Of a stretch of DNA of 64,000 nt, positions 40,756 to 51,200 are shown piece after piece (position 1 is the first letter of the stretch; every line of letters starts with the position of its first letter). Source of the DNA: Linum tenue. Taxonomy: Eukaryota; Streptophyta; Magnoliopsida; Malpighiales; Linaceae. Made by a program: the position numbers and the translations under genes. A model generated the notes under the pieces. The model ran no database searches and was not told the origin of the DNA. It saw nothing but the letters and a program-made list of their open reading frames with translations. The stretch lies in the NCBI GenBank assembly GCA_946122785.1, contig CAMGYJ010000011.1, positions 53,742,449-53,806,448 of the forward strand. The letters run 5' to 3'.

Positions 40756-41301
40756 TTAAAGGGTATCCACCCATTCAAGGTCCAGATTCTGGAAATCATC
40801 CATTTCTAGACCATCAAGTGAGTCTTCTGCTACTGGTTCCGCTCCCTTCTCTTCGGATGTGCTCTTCTTAGCATCTGCACTAGAAACTGGTAAATCAGAA
40901 TCTGATTTATCAGCACCCACCGGTGTTCCTGCTGAAGAAGACACCAGGGTTAAGCCTGAGGTACCTCGTGACAAAGCAAATCTATTAGCAATAGCCTTTA
41001 TCTCTGCTTCTGACAGTGAATCCATGGGAGCCTTGGGGAGTTCTGGCCGTCTATCACCCGGAAAATTGAAATTACCACACTCACCACGAACACAATACAG
41101 GGCAGCATCATATGCTCTAGCTGCCTTATCTGCTGAATCAAATGAGCCTAACCACAACCTTTTTCCCATTCTTGGAACACTAATTTCAGCAGCAAACTTT
41201 CCAACTGCCCTCGTACGAACACCCATGTAACCTCCTAGCTTTTTCCTCCTTCGAATAGTTTTCTTAGGAGCAGATGAACTGGAGGGGCCAGATTGATCCA
41301 T
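40756..41301 (-). CDS. AP2/ERF transcription factor (DREB-like small type)
   Basis: Intronless, 181 aa. A Ser-rich and basic start (KKTIRRRKKLGG) is followed by one AP2 domain, about residues 25-80: YMGVRTRAVGKFAAEISVP, KRLWLGSFDSADKAARAYD, AALYCVRGECGNFNFP. The WLG and RAYD elements are intact; the first strand reads KFAAEIS where most ERFs have KWAAEIR. An acidic C-terminus follows (EEKGAEPVAEDSLDG, MDDFQNLDLEWVDTL), likely an activation region. Family role: nuclear DNA binding to GCC-box or DRE/CRT elements in stress or hormone responses. Closest by pattern to the ERF group II-type factors; the exact orthologue is not assigned. Confidence 0.92.
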   Translation of the reverse strand: MDQSGPSSSSAPKKTIRRRKKLGGYMGVRTRAVGKFAAEISVPRMGKRLWLGSFDSADKAARAYDAALYCVRGECGNFNFPGDRRPELPKAPMDSLSEAEIKAIANRFALSRGTSGLTLVSSSAGTPVGADKSDSDLPVSSADAKKSTSEEKGAEPVAEDSLDGLEMDDFQNLDLEWVDTL

Positions 41302-41336
41302 AAGCAGAATGCGAACTAGAAAAAGTGTAGTCCTTG

Positions 41337-41343
41337 ATTTATA
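41337..41343 (-). promoter_or_regulatory. TATA box candidate of the ERF gene
   Basis: TATAAAT on the minus strand, 36-42 bp upstream of the ATG at 41301. This would leave a very short leader. Confidence 0.4.
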
Positions 41344-41349
41344 GAGCTA

Positions 41350-42454
41350 AAGGGGAAGGTAAGCAAATTTAATCAAGAGGATTGGCTGTCACCAGGTAAG
41401 CAATGGAGCTCATGCAAAACACAGGTGGAGATAAAACGACACAGCATGCACTGATATATGCTGCACGTGGACGCCGAGGTACCATGCAGTCAACATATAA
41501 TCAAATGCTATGAGAAACCGAAAATTTAACCTCCTTTATAAGAAAAGCATTGAAAACAACTTGTCTGTTTCGTGGAATAAAGATCACTTGCAGACATAAA
41601 GGCAATAGGAAAGGCCACCAGGAAGTTGACTAGAAAAAGAAAAAAACAGATTCATTTGGAAATCTAGTCAGCATATCATACAAAATGGGCTGTAAACTAA
41701 ATCATGAGTCCCTCTTTTCCTCAAATTCAAGAACCAACAAGTCTCGTAAATGCTAATCAATTTTAAACCCAGACAACAATCCTCAACGGTAAGAAAATCT
41801 TCACCGTGAGCAAATCTGAGATTGTGTCACCTAAATGATTTTCTCTGAAGCCTTCTAGATGTCTTGGACATTATATATGGCCTGTTACCAAGAACAATGG
41901 CATGGTTCAATGGATGACCATGAATACTGTTGAACAAATCAAAACAGAAAGACAAAAGATGACTGAAGATCGGCAAATAATCTCAAAACACTCATAGAAA
42001 ACCGAAAAATGACGGAAGGAACGATGAGTCTTACTGTGCAGGTGAAGCCTGCTTCTGCGTGGCCCCACCTTGTGTATGAAAGAGAACTACACTAAGGAAA
42101 TTATGGAAATCAAAGAACCCACCTCAATCAAATACACTGAATTATGCACCCCATATCAGTTAGGATCCTCTGAGAACCAAATTTGCCAATGAACATACAA
42201 TGTTTACTTAAATTGCTCTTGTCTTTATTCCAAACAATTAAAAGCATTGAGATTTCAAGTTAACAAGCACAGGAGCAATATGTTTCCGCAAAAAATGCAC
42301 TCAGATGACATTGAGAAACACCAGAACCAACTAAGCTCCATCCTTTTCATTGATTATGCTACATCTAATGCCTAGTTAGGGAATTGTCTTTCAACTTCCC
42401 TTAGCCAGGGTGTGAGGCAGGCAACTTAGCAAAGAGATTGTTCGTTTTCTCACC
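41350..42454. other. intergenic / promoter of the ERF gene, no gene seen
   Basis: No coding frame. The 3' UTR of the uS17 gene probably occupies the end next to 42454. Confidence 0.5.
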
Positions 42455-43063
42455 TTAAGAGATTGAAGACGCTGGAAGTTCAGATGAAGCTGTTGATGCA
42501 GTCTGATTAGCAGCAGAAGGAGGAACGTATATCCGTGCTTTCTTCAGAATGTCAGCAACAACCCAACGCTTATGCTTGCTCAATGGCCTCGAAGGATCCA
42601 ATTTCACCTGGACACAAACAATTCCACAAAATTAGAACCCAAGTTACCCTCCATTTGCAGTTGTAATAGCAGAAACGAAAATTAAAAAGTACACCCTGGA
42701 GAAACAACAGCTCCACAACATAACTGTTCGCATCCTTCTTCTCCCAATTAAATGGCAAATCCCTTTGATCCCAGTTAGTTTACAGAGGAAAAAGTTACGT
42801 TCTTTCCGAGCAACAGCGTAAACTTTTTATACAAAATTGAGCTGGGAACGGGCTCACCGAGAACCATAAAATAGGAAATAAAGAGGGGGGAGAGCAATTA
42901 CTCGGTCTCCAATGTTGCAGGCGTCTTTCTCGTCGTGGGCCATGAACTTGGAGGTGCGTTTGACGTAGCGATTGTAGACCTTGTTGTGGAATAGTCTGTC
43001 GACGGCGACCACCACCGATTTCTGCATCTTGTTGGAAACGACGACTCCCACCACCGACTTCAT
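42455..43063 (-). CDS. ribosomal protein uS17, mitochondrial type
   Basis: Predicted 104 aa from exons 42902-43063 and 42455-42607, joined in phase 0 at [18 protein letters not shown]. Recognisable S17 signatures: [20 protein letters not shown] at the start, [18 protein letters not shown], then [20 protein letters not shown]. It lacks a long transit peptide, as do the short nuclear-encoded mitochondrial S17 proteins of plants. Role: primary 16S/18S rRNA-binding protein of the organellar small ribosomal subunit. The promoter has telo-box and site II elements (43152-43303), fitting co-regulation with other translation genes. Confidence 0.92.
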
Positions 43064-43151
43064 CTCTTTAGCTTTCCCGACTCCCTTTTGATTCCTACTT
43101 CTTCCGTTCCTTGCTCCGTCTGTTGCAGACCAGTGACTGTGAGGCCTTCGA

Positions 43152-43303
43152 AAACCCTAAACCCCGACCTCTCTCCCTGCAAAAATTCCGCTGGCTTCTC
43201 TCGGTGACACTGCTGCAGCTGCTGAGTTGAGAATGAGCTCGCCGCTGTTTCGATGATTCGCCGTTGTAACAGATTGGGCCTATCTTCTTGTGAGTCAGGC
43301 CCA
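43152..43303 (-). promoter_or_regulatory. telo-box and site II elements upstream of uS17
   Basis: AAACCCTAA at 43152-43160; TGGGCC at 43275-43280; its complement GGCCCA at 43298-43303. The combination telo-box plus site II (TGGGCY) is characteristic of plant ribosomal-protein and organelle-protein promoters and of proliferating-cell expression. Confidence 0.65.
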
Positions 43304-43392
43304 AATGGCTGGGCTCCGAAAGCCGGGGCCTCGATAGGTCACATAATCCGTGGTTGAGGGTGGACGCTCCCGCTTTTAGAGCGGGAAAGCGC

Positions 43393-43594
43393 GATTTTAA
43401 AAGGATTCGCCAAAATTCACAAATTATTATTTGTAGGTCGAGAGAATAATAGGGTAGCTCATTCGGTAGTTAAAAAGGTTCTCTCTTTGTACTCGTCTGT
43501 AAATCGTTCTTTTGATTTTCAGGGTCTGGCTGCTATTCAGGGTGTAACTATCTCTTTGTTTCGATTGATATATCATATATTTTGACAAAAAAAA
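43393..43594 (+). mobile_element. 5'-truncated LINE fragment (3' end of ORF2)
   Basis: About 200 bp. The frame reads LLFVGRENNRVAHSVVKKVL and ends ISLFRLIYHIF then stop, matching the C-terminal RNase H-like end of plant LINE ORF2 (RExNxVAHxLAK pattern). It is followed by a run of A ending at 43594. A short duplication AAAGCGC (43386-43392 and 43595-43601), extendable with one gap (GATT), flanks it. Confidence 0.65.
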
Positions 43595-43601
43595 AAAGCG
43601 C

Positions 43602-44132
43602 AGATTCTGTTCAATAAATCTTCGAATTAATATTGAACTCTTCGGAACTCGAAAATCTTGAACTCTTAACTTGAACAAGAGTTACAAGCCCGCAACCCAT
43701 CGAAGGTCGTCGTCTTTGTTGACGCTATGTCTTATTTTAGACATCCTAAGTCCTAACAATTACCGCTTAAAAACTGCGACATGGGGTTGAGATTTGCAGC
43801 ACAAACACTGAAAGAAGAACAGAAGTGTTTCAGCAGATAAAGATATTCTACCATTCTTAAGACCCTCTCACTGCAGCCACACAAATATACAACATTTGGT
43901 GGATTCGTGCAATTTGTGGAAGGAGAGAAAAGAAAATAAGTCTTTTCTCCTTTACATTAGCAACCTTTAGAACCACGGATTGAGAGCAAAGAAAACGGTA
44001 CAATTTCGGAAAACTTGCTCACTTAACTTATGAGGCTTCGACTTTCATTTCTCAACTAAGCAATAAGGGTACAAAAATGGTTGGTTGGCCAAAATTCTTT
44101 TTTCGGGGACATGATGTGTGCACTGCAGTAAA
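43602..44132. other. intergenic / 3' region of UTP6, no gene seen
   Basis: No coding frame. Expected to include the 3' UTR of the minus-strand UTP6 gene near 44132. Confidence 0.5.
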
Positions 44133-47100
44133 TCATAATACAACGTCAGGAGAAGCTATCAAAGCCGCAGCATTGTGTGTCTTCCTTGCTCGCCAATGCA
44201 CAGCATTTGCCGTCTCTGACGTTCCCAGCTGCAACACAAATCAGCAAATATTGGTCAAGCTTCCGACACTCACAGAACATCTACCACCAATGTATCAAAT
44301 ATGGGGTAATTGTCGGCGCCAGGTGCGTCTTAAACCAGGCAAGACCGCATTTTCGGTCAACTAAATTGCATGAACACTTGTATCTAGCAGCACCTGACCG
44401 CACACCCATAGCCAATCTAATTCAGCGCGGTTTTTCACCATGAAGATGCAATCTAAATGGGCAGAAGAAGAAAAATGATCTGGGGCCTTTTATATTTTTG
44501 TTGACTTTGTGTTTGAAAGTTGAAACTGAACCAAAATGCTTGCATCGAGCCAAACCGATTGTTGGTATGGTGCAGAGAGGGTTGCGGCACATGTGCAGGT
44601 GCAGTTCAAGGTGGTTCAGGCCAAAACCGATGGCATTACTGAGGCATAAGTAATCCAAAATGCCAAGGGGGTTGTGCAGTAAAATTAAGTAGGAAACTGC
44701 TTGTCTAACAAAAAGGATTTGTGTACGATTTTGACCAAGTGATGAAAAGCAAAGCCAGCATTTACCTTAATTTCCATTGAATAGTAATCTCGCCACAAAC
44801 TTGAGTCCTGGTCGTAAGTTGAGAGTGCAGATTCATACAACTTCCGAGCATTTACAAGGCATTGCTTGTCACCAAGAGAGGCAACGTTCTGTTCCAATTC
44901 AATGCACTTTCTATACAAAGAAAGGTCTGGGTGAGGAAGGGCAAGAAATCTGCATATTAGCACAATGAAGGTCAGAGTTCACAAGGTTTTCAGTTCACAT
45001 GAGTAATTTGATTTGAATATGAAATGAACTTTTTGTGCAAATTGTGAGAAGAGTTGCTTGACATCCATAAGCTAAAGCATATACCTCTCATATATTTTCC
45101 TAGCATCATGGATCCCATCCTTGTGGAGGATAAAATTTACTACAGCAGAAGAGAGAGAGAACCCATAATCACTGCCACCACCTTTAGCTACTGCAGTAAT
45201 AGACATCTCAACCAACTTATCAGAGTAATCCTTTTCAAGAGCAAAGAACTTGAGTGCCTGCAGTCCAAGAAGAGTAAAAGAAGAACAATGATTACAAAAA
45301 GAGAATAGTAGAACACGTCAATTTGTAACCTACACACAAGTTTACAAGGATGTATCCCTATTCAATCCAGTTATGTTTCCATGAGATGAATTAATGATCC
45401 AGAATATCTCTTTCAAGCAGTGAATTCTCTGATGTGTGATCTCAGCAGTAGCTAACATAGCCATTAAAATAATCATAAATTGGACGAAAAAAGTTAAGTC
45501 AGCAAAATGCAAAGGTACAGAAGCATACCATGAGCCAGAGTTCCTCCGACTTTGACAGTGGCACTTTAGTCAATGCATCTCTAACTAGAAAAAATATGGA
45601 ATCCAAGCTGGCCTTACTTTGCGAAAGAACATCCTTTGTGAAATGTCTAATTTCCATGGAGGCCCTTAAGAGCCATAACTGGGATGAATTTGAAAGATCT
45701 CCACTGCAAAGCTCTCCTGCCAGTTTTCGGGCTTCATCAAATCTTCCCAATTGCAAATGTAATGAAGCATATTTGCAAGCTAGATCCTCTGACATGCACC
45801 CTACTAGCTTAGCCTTCTCATATGCTGTCAAAAGGTGTGAAATCCAATCTTCTGTACAATCACACAACTGCACGTTTCCATCTTTGGGGACAATAATATC
45901 CATCAAGAATTTTGTGTACAAGTCAAACATGACAGAACAAGGCACAACTTCTAAAGCCTCTTCATATACCTGCAAACAGCAAATAACAAATATGATATCT
46001 CGAAAGCAATGCATTTATATAAATTGGAAGGCAAAACCCAATATGTGGAAGTTCTTAACTTTCGTTGATAATCAAGTGAGTAGAATTACAGGGGGTTTGT
46101 ACCTTCACTGCCTTTTGTAGTTGCTTAAGCGTGACATCATCGCTTATTCCTTCGTCACTTTTAGAGTTTCTCAATTCGAGTCTAGCAAGCCATTCCCAAT
46201 ATTTGGGATCTTTTGAAAAGTCTCTTTTCATATCACTTAGGATCCGTTCGCGCATGTCTTCTGAATTTGCCAAGTCTGTGGCTTCCAATATCTCGAGTAA
46301 CCGTTCTCTAAGGCTAAAATTTAAAGGCAATGCTTCCACTGCGCCACTATACACTGCCTGGAGAATGTTCAGACCTTGCTCCTTAAATATATCTACTTTA
46401 TCCTCAGACTCCTTATTGTCAGTGTTTGATCCATCGCCATTTTTTCTTTCCTCATCAAGTGACACGAATAAATCTTTGTTATCATCTCTCCACTCTTTTC
46501 CACCAGCATCTCCATCTTCACGAACCAGACTTCCCTTGCCTTCTCCAAGAGCAATCTTTCTTGCTTTCAACTTGTTGAGATATGTGAGCTCCATCCGGAG
46601 ATATTCTACCCAGAGGTCCTCTGAAGTTGGGCAAACTCTCAAACCACTTTGCATAAGGGCACGAGCTGCTGCAACATTCAAATTATGGTCAAATTCCCAT
46701 GCTGCAGCATAAATCCAAACTCCTGGAACCTTCGGATGAAATCTAATTAGTTGAGCTAGGACCTGCACAGAAAAAGGATGCAACTTGAGCGCAGGAATGG
46801 CAGCCGCAACCAACAAAACACAACGCGAGAACAGAACCATTTGGTCTGATCTTTCCGAATTAATATGGAGCTTGCACAATGTCAAATTGGAGAAACCAAA
46901 AATTAGAAGCACTTCTTTCCTTCCTCCGGTCTTTCACAATCAAGCTCTCTATAGTAAGAGTTCAGAAATGAAAGTAACGTTGGAGCTCCAGTGCTTTGCT
47001 CTCCTCCTAGTTCAACTATGCAAACCAAGCAATAAAGAGAAGCAGAGGTCCCATTTCAAACAACACCAAAATCAAATGACCATTTTCATCACATTCTCCA

Positions 47101-47609
47101 TCGCTTACACAATGACGAGAAGAATCTAGAATATCATGTCATCAAAGAATCAACCAAATAGGAACCACAGCCCCAAAAAGCTGAAATGACACATATAGTA
47201 CCTTCTTCATTCTACCATTACTCCGCTCCCTACAGAACTCCAAATAACGAAGCCAGAGGTCGACATCTCCCTTGTATCTCAGCACGGCGAGGCGATAAAT
47301 CTCCACTATCCTCGAAACTCCGGCGAAATCGGAGACCGAGAGTTTCACCCTCTTGCTATCCTTCTTCTTGTCGAGGTCCCGGGACACGGATTTCTTGCGA
47401 AGGCGGCGAAGCGTATCGAGCTGGGTCTCGTAATCTATGTAGGCCAAGTAATCCTGCTTTAGAGGACTGGGGCGCTTCAATCTGTACTCGAACTTCCGCC
47501 TCTGCTTGACAATCTCGGCTATCTCGCGTCGGGTGAACAATCCTCTACGTTCTAGGTCGTCAAGCTCCTCGACCATGCGCTCCAGGCGGTACTGCACTGT
47601 GTCCGCCAT
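44133..47609 (-). CDS. UTP6: UTP6, U3 snoRNP-associated small-subunit processome protein
   Basis: Predicted 653 aa from six exons: 47202-47609, 46103-46762, 45529-45969, 45085-45257, 44766-44949, 44133-44228, with GT-AG borders and consistent phase. The N-terminus MADTVQYRLERMVEELDDLE and REIAEIVKQRRKFEYRLKRP is diagnostic for the UTP6 family. HAT (half-a-TPR) repeats follow: DVDLWLRYLEFCR, VPGVWIYAAAWEFD, DLWVEYLRMEL, PKYWEWLARLEL, SSLWRDYYSMEIK. The last exon gives LGTSETANAVHWRARKTH. Role: scaffold in the nucleolar 90S pre-ribosome for 18S rRNA processing. Length agrees with the family. A telo-box lies upstream. The small last exon is placed by its fit to the family C-terminus. Confidence 0.94.
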
Positions 47610-48291
47610 TTTCGAAGTTCGGTGAGTCGACGCAGATAAACTCGGGAAGTGGGGTTGAAGGAGGAAGAAGAAGGTCTTGTGCAGAAAGGGGACAGACAGA
47701 TTCGCTAGGGTTTAGCCAACGAGGGTTTTGGGTTGGCACAATGCTTTGTGAATTATGGGTTAATTACAAAAACTACCACCAAGTTTTTGGGGTCACTAAT
47801 CTCATCCAAAACCATTAACTTAAGGAGATCCAACGGCTGAAAATTAATTACTCCGATCCAAGGGTTTTATAAGTACAGATTGGCGGGTAATCAAGATTCT
47901 AGAAACGAGACGCGATCCGCTCCCTTATCTGTAAACCGTTATCCTTCTTCGTCTTTCTCCAGTTTCTCCTTTTCCCCCGTCACTGATCCATAGCGGTTTT
48001 CTTCAGCCTCTGCTTCAGTCCAAAGCCATAGTTCACAGCTTTGCTTCAGCCCATCCCTTTCCCCTCGTCTCACTGCTTGCTTTACTAGGCGTTTAGTGTT
48101 CTGGAATAGTTAGAATTCCGCCTCTCTTCACTCCTTCCCATTTAATGACACACTGATTCCCTCGCTCAGACCCGAGAGTTTAAGGGCTTTGTGGAGCAGC
48201 CATTGGAGATTGTTAAGGATTTTGATCTGAGCAACAGTGCCATAAATAGAAAGAAGATGTGGGTTCCTTTCGTTATCGCTACCAGTACTTG
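47610..48291. promoter_or_regulatory. head-to-head intergenic promoter region, UTP6 / CemA-like gene
   Basis: 682 bp separate the two start codons. TAGGGTTT at 47706-47713 is a telo-box (AAACCCTA) in the UTP6 direction, about 100 bp upstream of its ATG. A TATA-like GGGTTTTATAAGTACAG lies at about 47862 in the plus direction. The layout suggests a shared or bidirectional promoter. Confidence 0.55.
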
Positions 48292-51200
48292 ATGACCACT
48301 TCATTGCTTTTATCCCAAAACTTAGGACTCATCAACCAAACTTCCTTTCGTCGGAATTCGCTTGCTTCCTCCAATTTCCTGCCCCGGGGGAGTCATTTGG
48401 AGAGGAAGTATGGTGGGTTCGTCCCGAATTGCAAGGAGAATGGGAAGAGACAATCAAAGAAGACGAGGGGAAGGAGGAGGAGCTGGTGGCAGAGGTTTTT
48501 CTTCGACGATGAGGGAAATTGGCTGGGTTTGAAGGAAGATGATATGTTAGAAGATCAGGTGACTGAAGAAGGTTCTTCGAGTGACGAGGTGGAGGAGAAG
48601 TTGTCGGAAGCGGAGAAATTCGATGCTTGGAAGAGGAGAGCGGAAGCGATTGTGGAGTTGAGGGAAGCCCAAGAGGACATGTTGAATGAGGAGAGCAGAA
48701 GATGGGAGGATTGGATTGTTGATGACGTGGGGAGTTCAAGTGATGGTTATTATGGCAATGGTTCTTGGTGGAGTCCACGGGAGCTCAATGGAAATGGCGG
48801 CGGCATTGGGAATAGGTCAGGGGGAGAAGAGTCGGAGTTTGATCCTAGTGACTTGGTGCCGCGGAACGATTTTGTTCAATCTGTTAAGGAAATGGTTCTG
48901 GGGAAGGACGATGAAGATTTGCTTTATGAAGATCGCGTTTTTCGATTTGCTTCTTTGAATTCAGTGAGTTAGAACTTACGTAGACAATTGTTTGAATGAT
49001 TACTTGGCCTTGCTTTATGTCCATGTGGCCGATTTTGTGCTAGATTCTCATTGCATTTCGTTGAAGTGGCATTGGAAGCTTTTCTTTGAATGAGGCAATG
49101 TTAATTGATAAGAATACGTTTGCATGCCTTTCTTACACATTTTGTTTCAATGCTGTCTTAGGAATTAGAGTCTTGAATTATGAACAAGATAAAGTTTCAT
49201 TTTCCACTACTTAAGAGTGATTCCTTCTGTAAGAGTGCTGATGGTTTGCTGTCATATTTTATAATTTGTTATATCATAGGTTCGGTGCTAATTCATTCAT
49301 GTTGTGCTTTTGGTGAATCCTAAAACTGAATATCAAATTCCTACTTTTCTTATTATAGGCAAAATATTTGGCAGTACTGATTCTCATTCCGTGGGTTCTT
49401 GACTTCGCGGTTCATGACTATGTTCTCATGCCCTTTCTGGACAGGTAATTTGTCAACCATTTCCAACGTACTGTTAATAGTTTTTCCCAGTGTGACAATC
49501 AAAATGTGCCAGCAGAGGCAATGATTTAATTTATGAGACTCTGCTGTATACACTGATTGAAACCAGCTTTTAGCATTAATCTGGATATATTAAAAACTGA
49601 GTTTAGCTAGGATCAAGTAACTACTGCATAATGTCCTCTGGATATGGATCAGCTATTTTTCCGAACTTAGTGAACTTGACATTCTGAATGCATGGTGTAT
49701 TCCAAGTGTATTGACATTTTCCCTGAACAGATATGTGAAGACTGTGCCACTTGCAGCAGAAATGCTTGATGTCAGAAAAGATCAAAAGCTTGAGATGGTG
49801 AAGGAACTGAGAAAGGAAAAAGCCAGATTGCGACTTGAGGTAGAGATGGGTGTAGCTCCACCACTTTCGGATGATGAAGTTTGGTTGGAGTTGCGTCACA
49901 AAGCGTGAGTTTTACTCGTCCCATTTTTATTTCTGTTGTAGAGTGAAAATGTTAGAAACAAAGTTTCTAACGGGATTTGAATTGGGTGATATTTGGGAAT
50001 TTAGGGATTGAGAAGATAGAATTAGGGATTTGGGAAAGAATTGGGGAAGAATTGGGGAAGAACAGAAGAGAATCGGCCTAGGCCTTTAGAGGGATTGAGA
50101 TCGAGAATGGGGAAGATAGGGAGATTAGGGTTTAGGAGATTCTTTGATAATTCTTTCTTGATTTTTCTTAATAAAACGCAAAGTACATATTTATAACGAA
50201 AGACTGGAAAACCCTAACAATAAACCTAATTCTATTAAATGACTACTAACCTTAATAAGACTTACCCTAATAATAATTAAAATAATAAATATAGAAACCC
50301 TAGATAACTCGGTTTCTAACATCTCCTCCCCCTTCAGACCAACCTTGCCCTCAAGGTTGATCGACTCGACCCATTTCTTCACATCTCCCGCGCAATCCGC
50401 GTTTTGTCTTCTCCACTCCTTGCGCTTTCGTGTCTTCCAATTGTGCTCCACTGCTCGAATGAAACCCACACCAGCGACTCCGACTCCAATGGCCTCTTCC
50501 CAATCCACGTGACGCAGGTTGCAACCATGATCAAATATCCCTCCATCATCCTTTTCAAACTCCACAATATAAGAATCATAGAGTCTTTCTTCTTTGAGCC
50601 CATCCTCTAAGCCCATGAATTCATCTTCCATTTCTTGCAAAACAAATCCAACAAGATAGCCCATTGATGGCCCATAATCCTCCTGGAAACTCGGCCCAAA
50701 TCTAAACAAAACAGACTTAACCAATGGGCTCCTTTTAAGCTCGCTTAATTGCTCTGTGTGTCTTGATCTAAGCCCAACCATTTTCTTTCCCAAGACCAGT
50801 CCATAACTTTGGCCCGCTTCGGCCCAGCTCCATTCGAGCGTCGGTTCGCCCTGCTGGTTCAACCAAACTCGGCCCAACGTGAACCCAGCTGTGCGACCCA
50901 AGTCTTCTCGGCCCAACTCCACCTGTAGCTGCCGCCTAGGGTTCACGAGAGGCAGAGGCAGAGGGTTGCGGCCGCCGCCCTCCTTCTTCTTCGACGCCGC
51001 TTTCTTCGACTCCTCATCCCTCGGCGGCGAACCACCCGACCCGGCAGCTGTCTTCAGCTCCGACGACAGCTTCCTCCCCTCCCTCTCCGTCGTCGCGTCT
51101 TCCCTCGGCGATACTCGACGACCACGAGGCCAGCCCGCCGCCGCCGCCGCCTTCAGTTCCGTCGTCGCCTCGACATCAGATCCCGACGTCTGCATGATTC

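Noticed and set aside
48259..48291. Start of the CemA-like protein upstream of 48292
   Set aside because: The upstream extension begins at GTG, and the nearby ATG at 48257 is in another frame that stops at once; 48292 is the first in-frame ATG and gives a plausible transit peptide.
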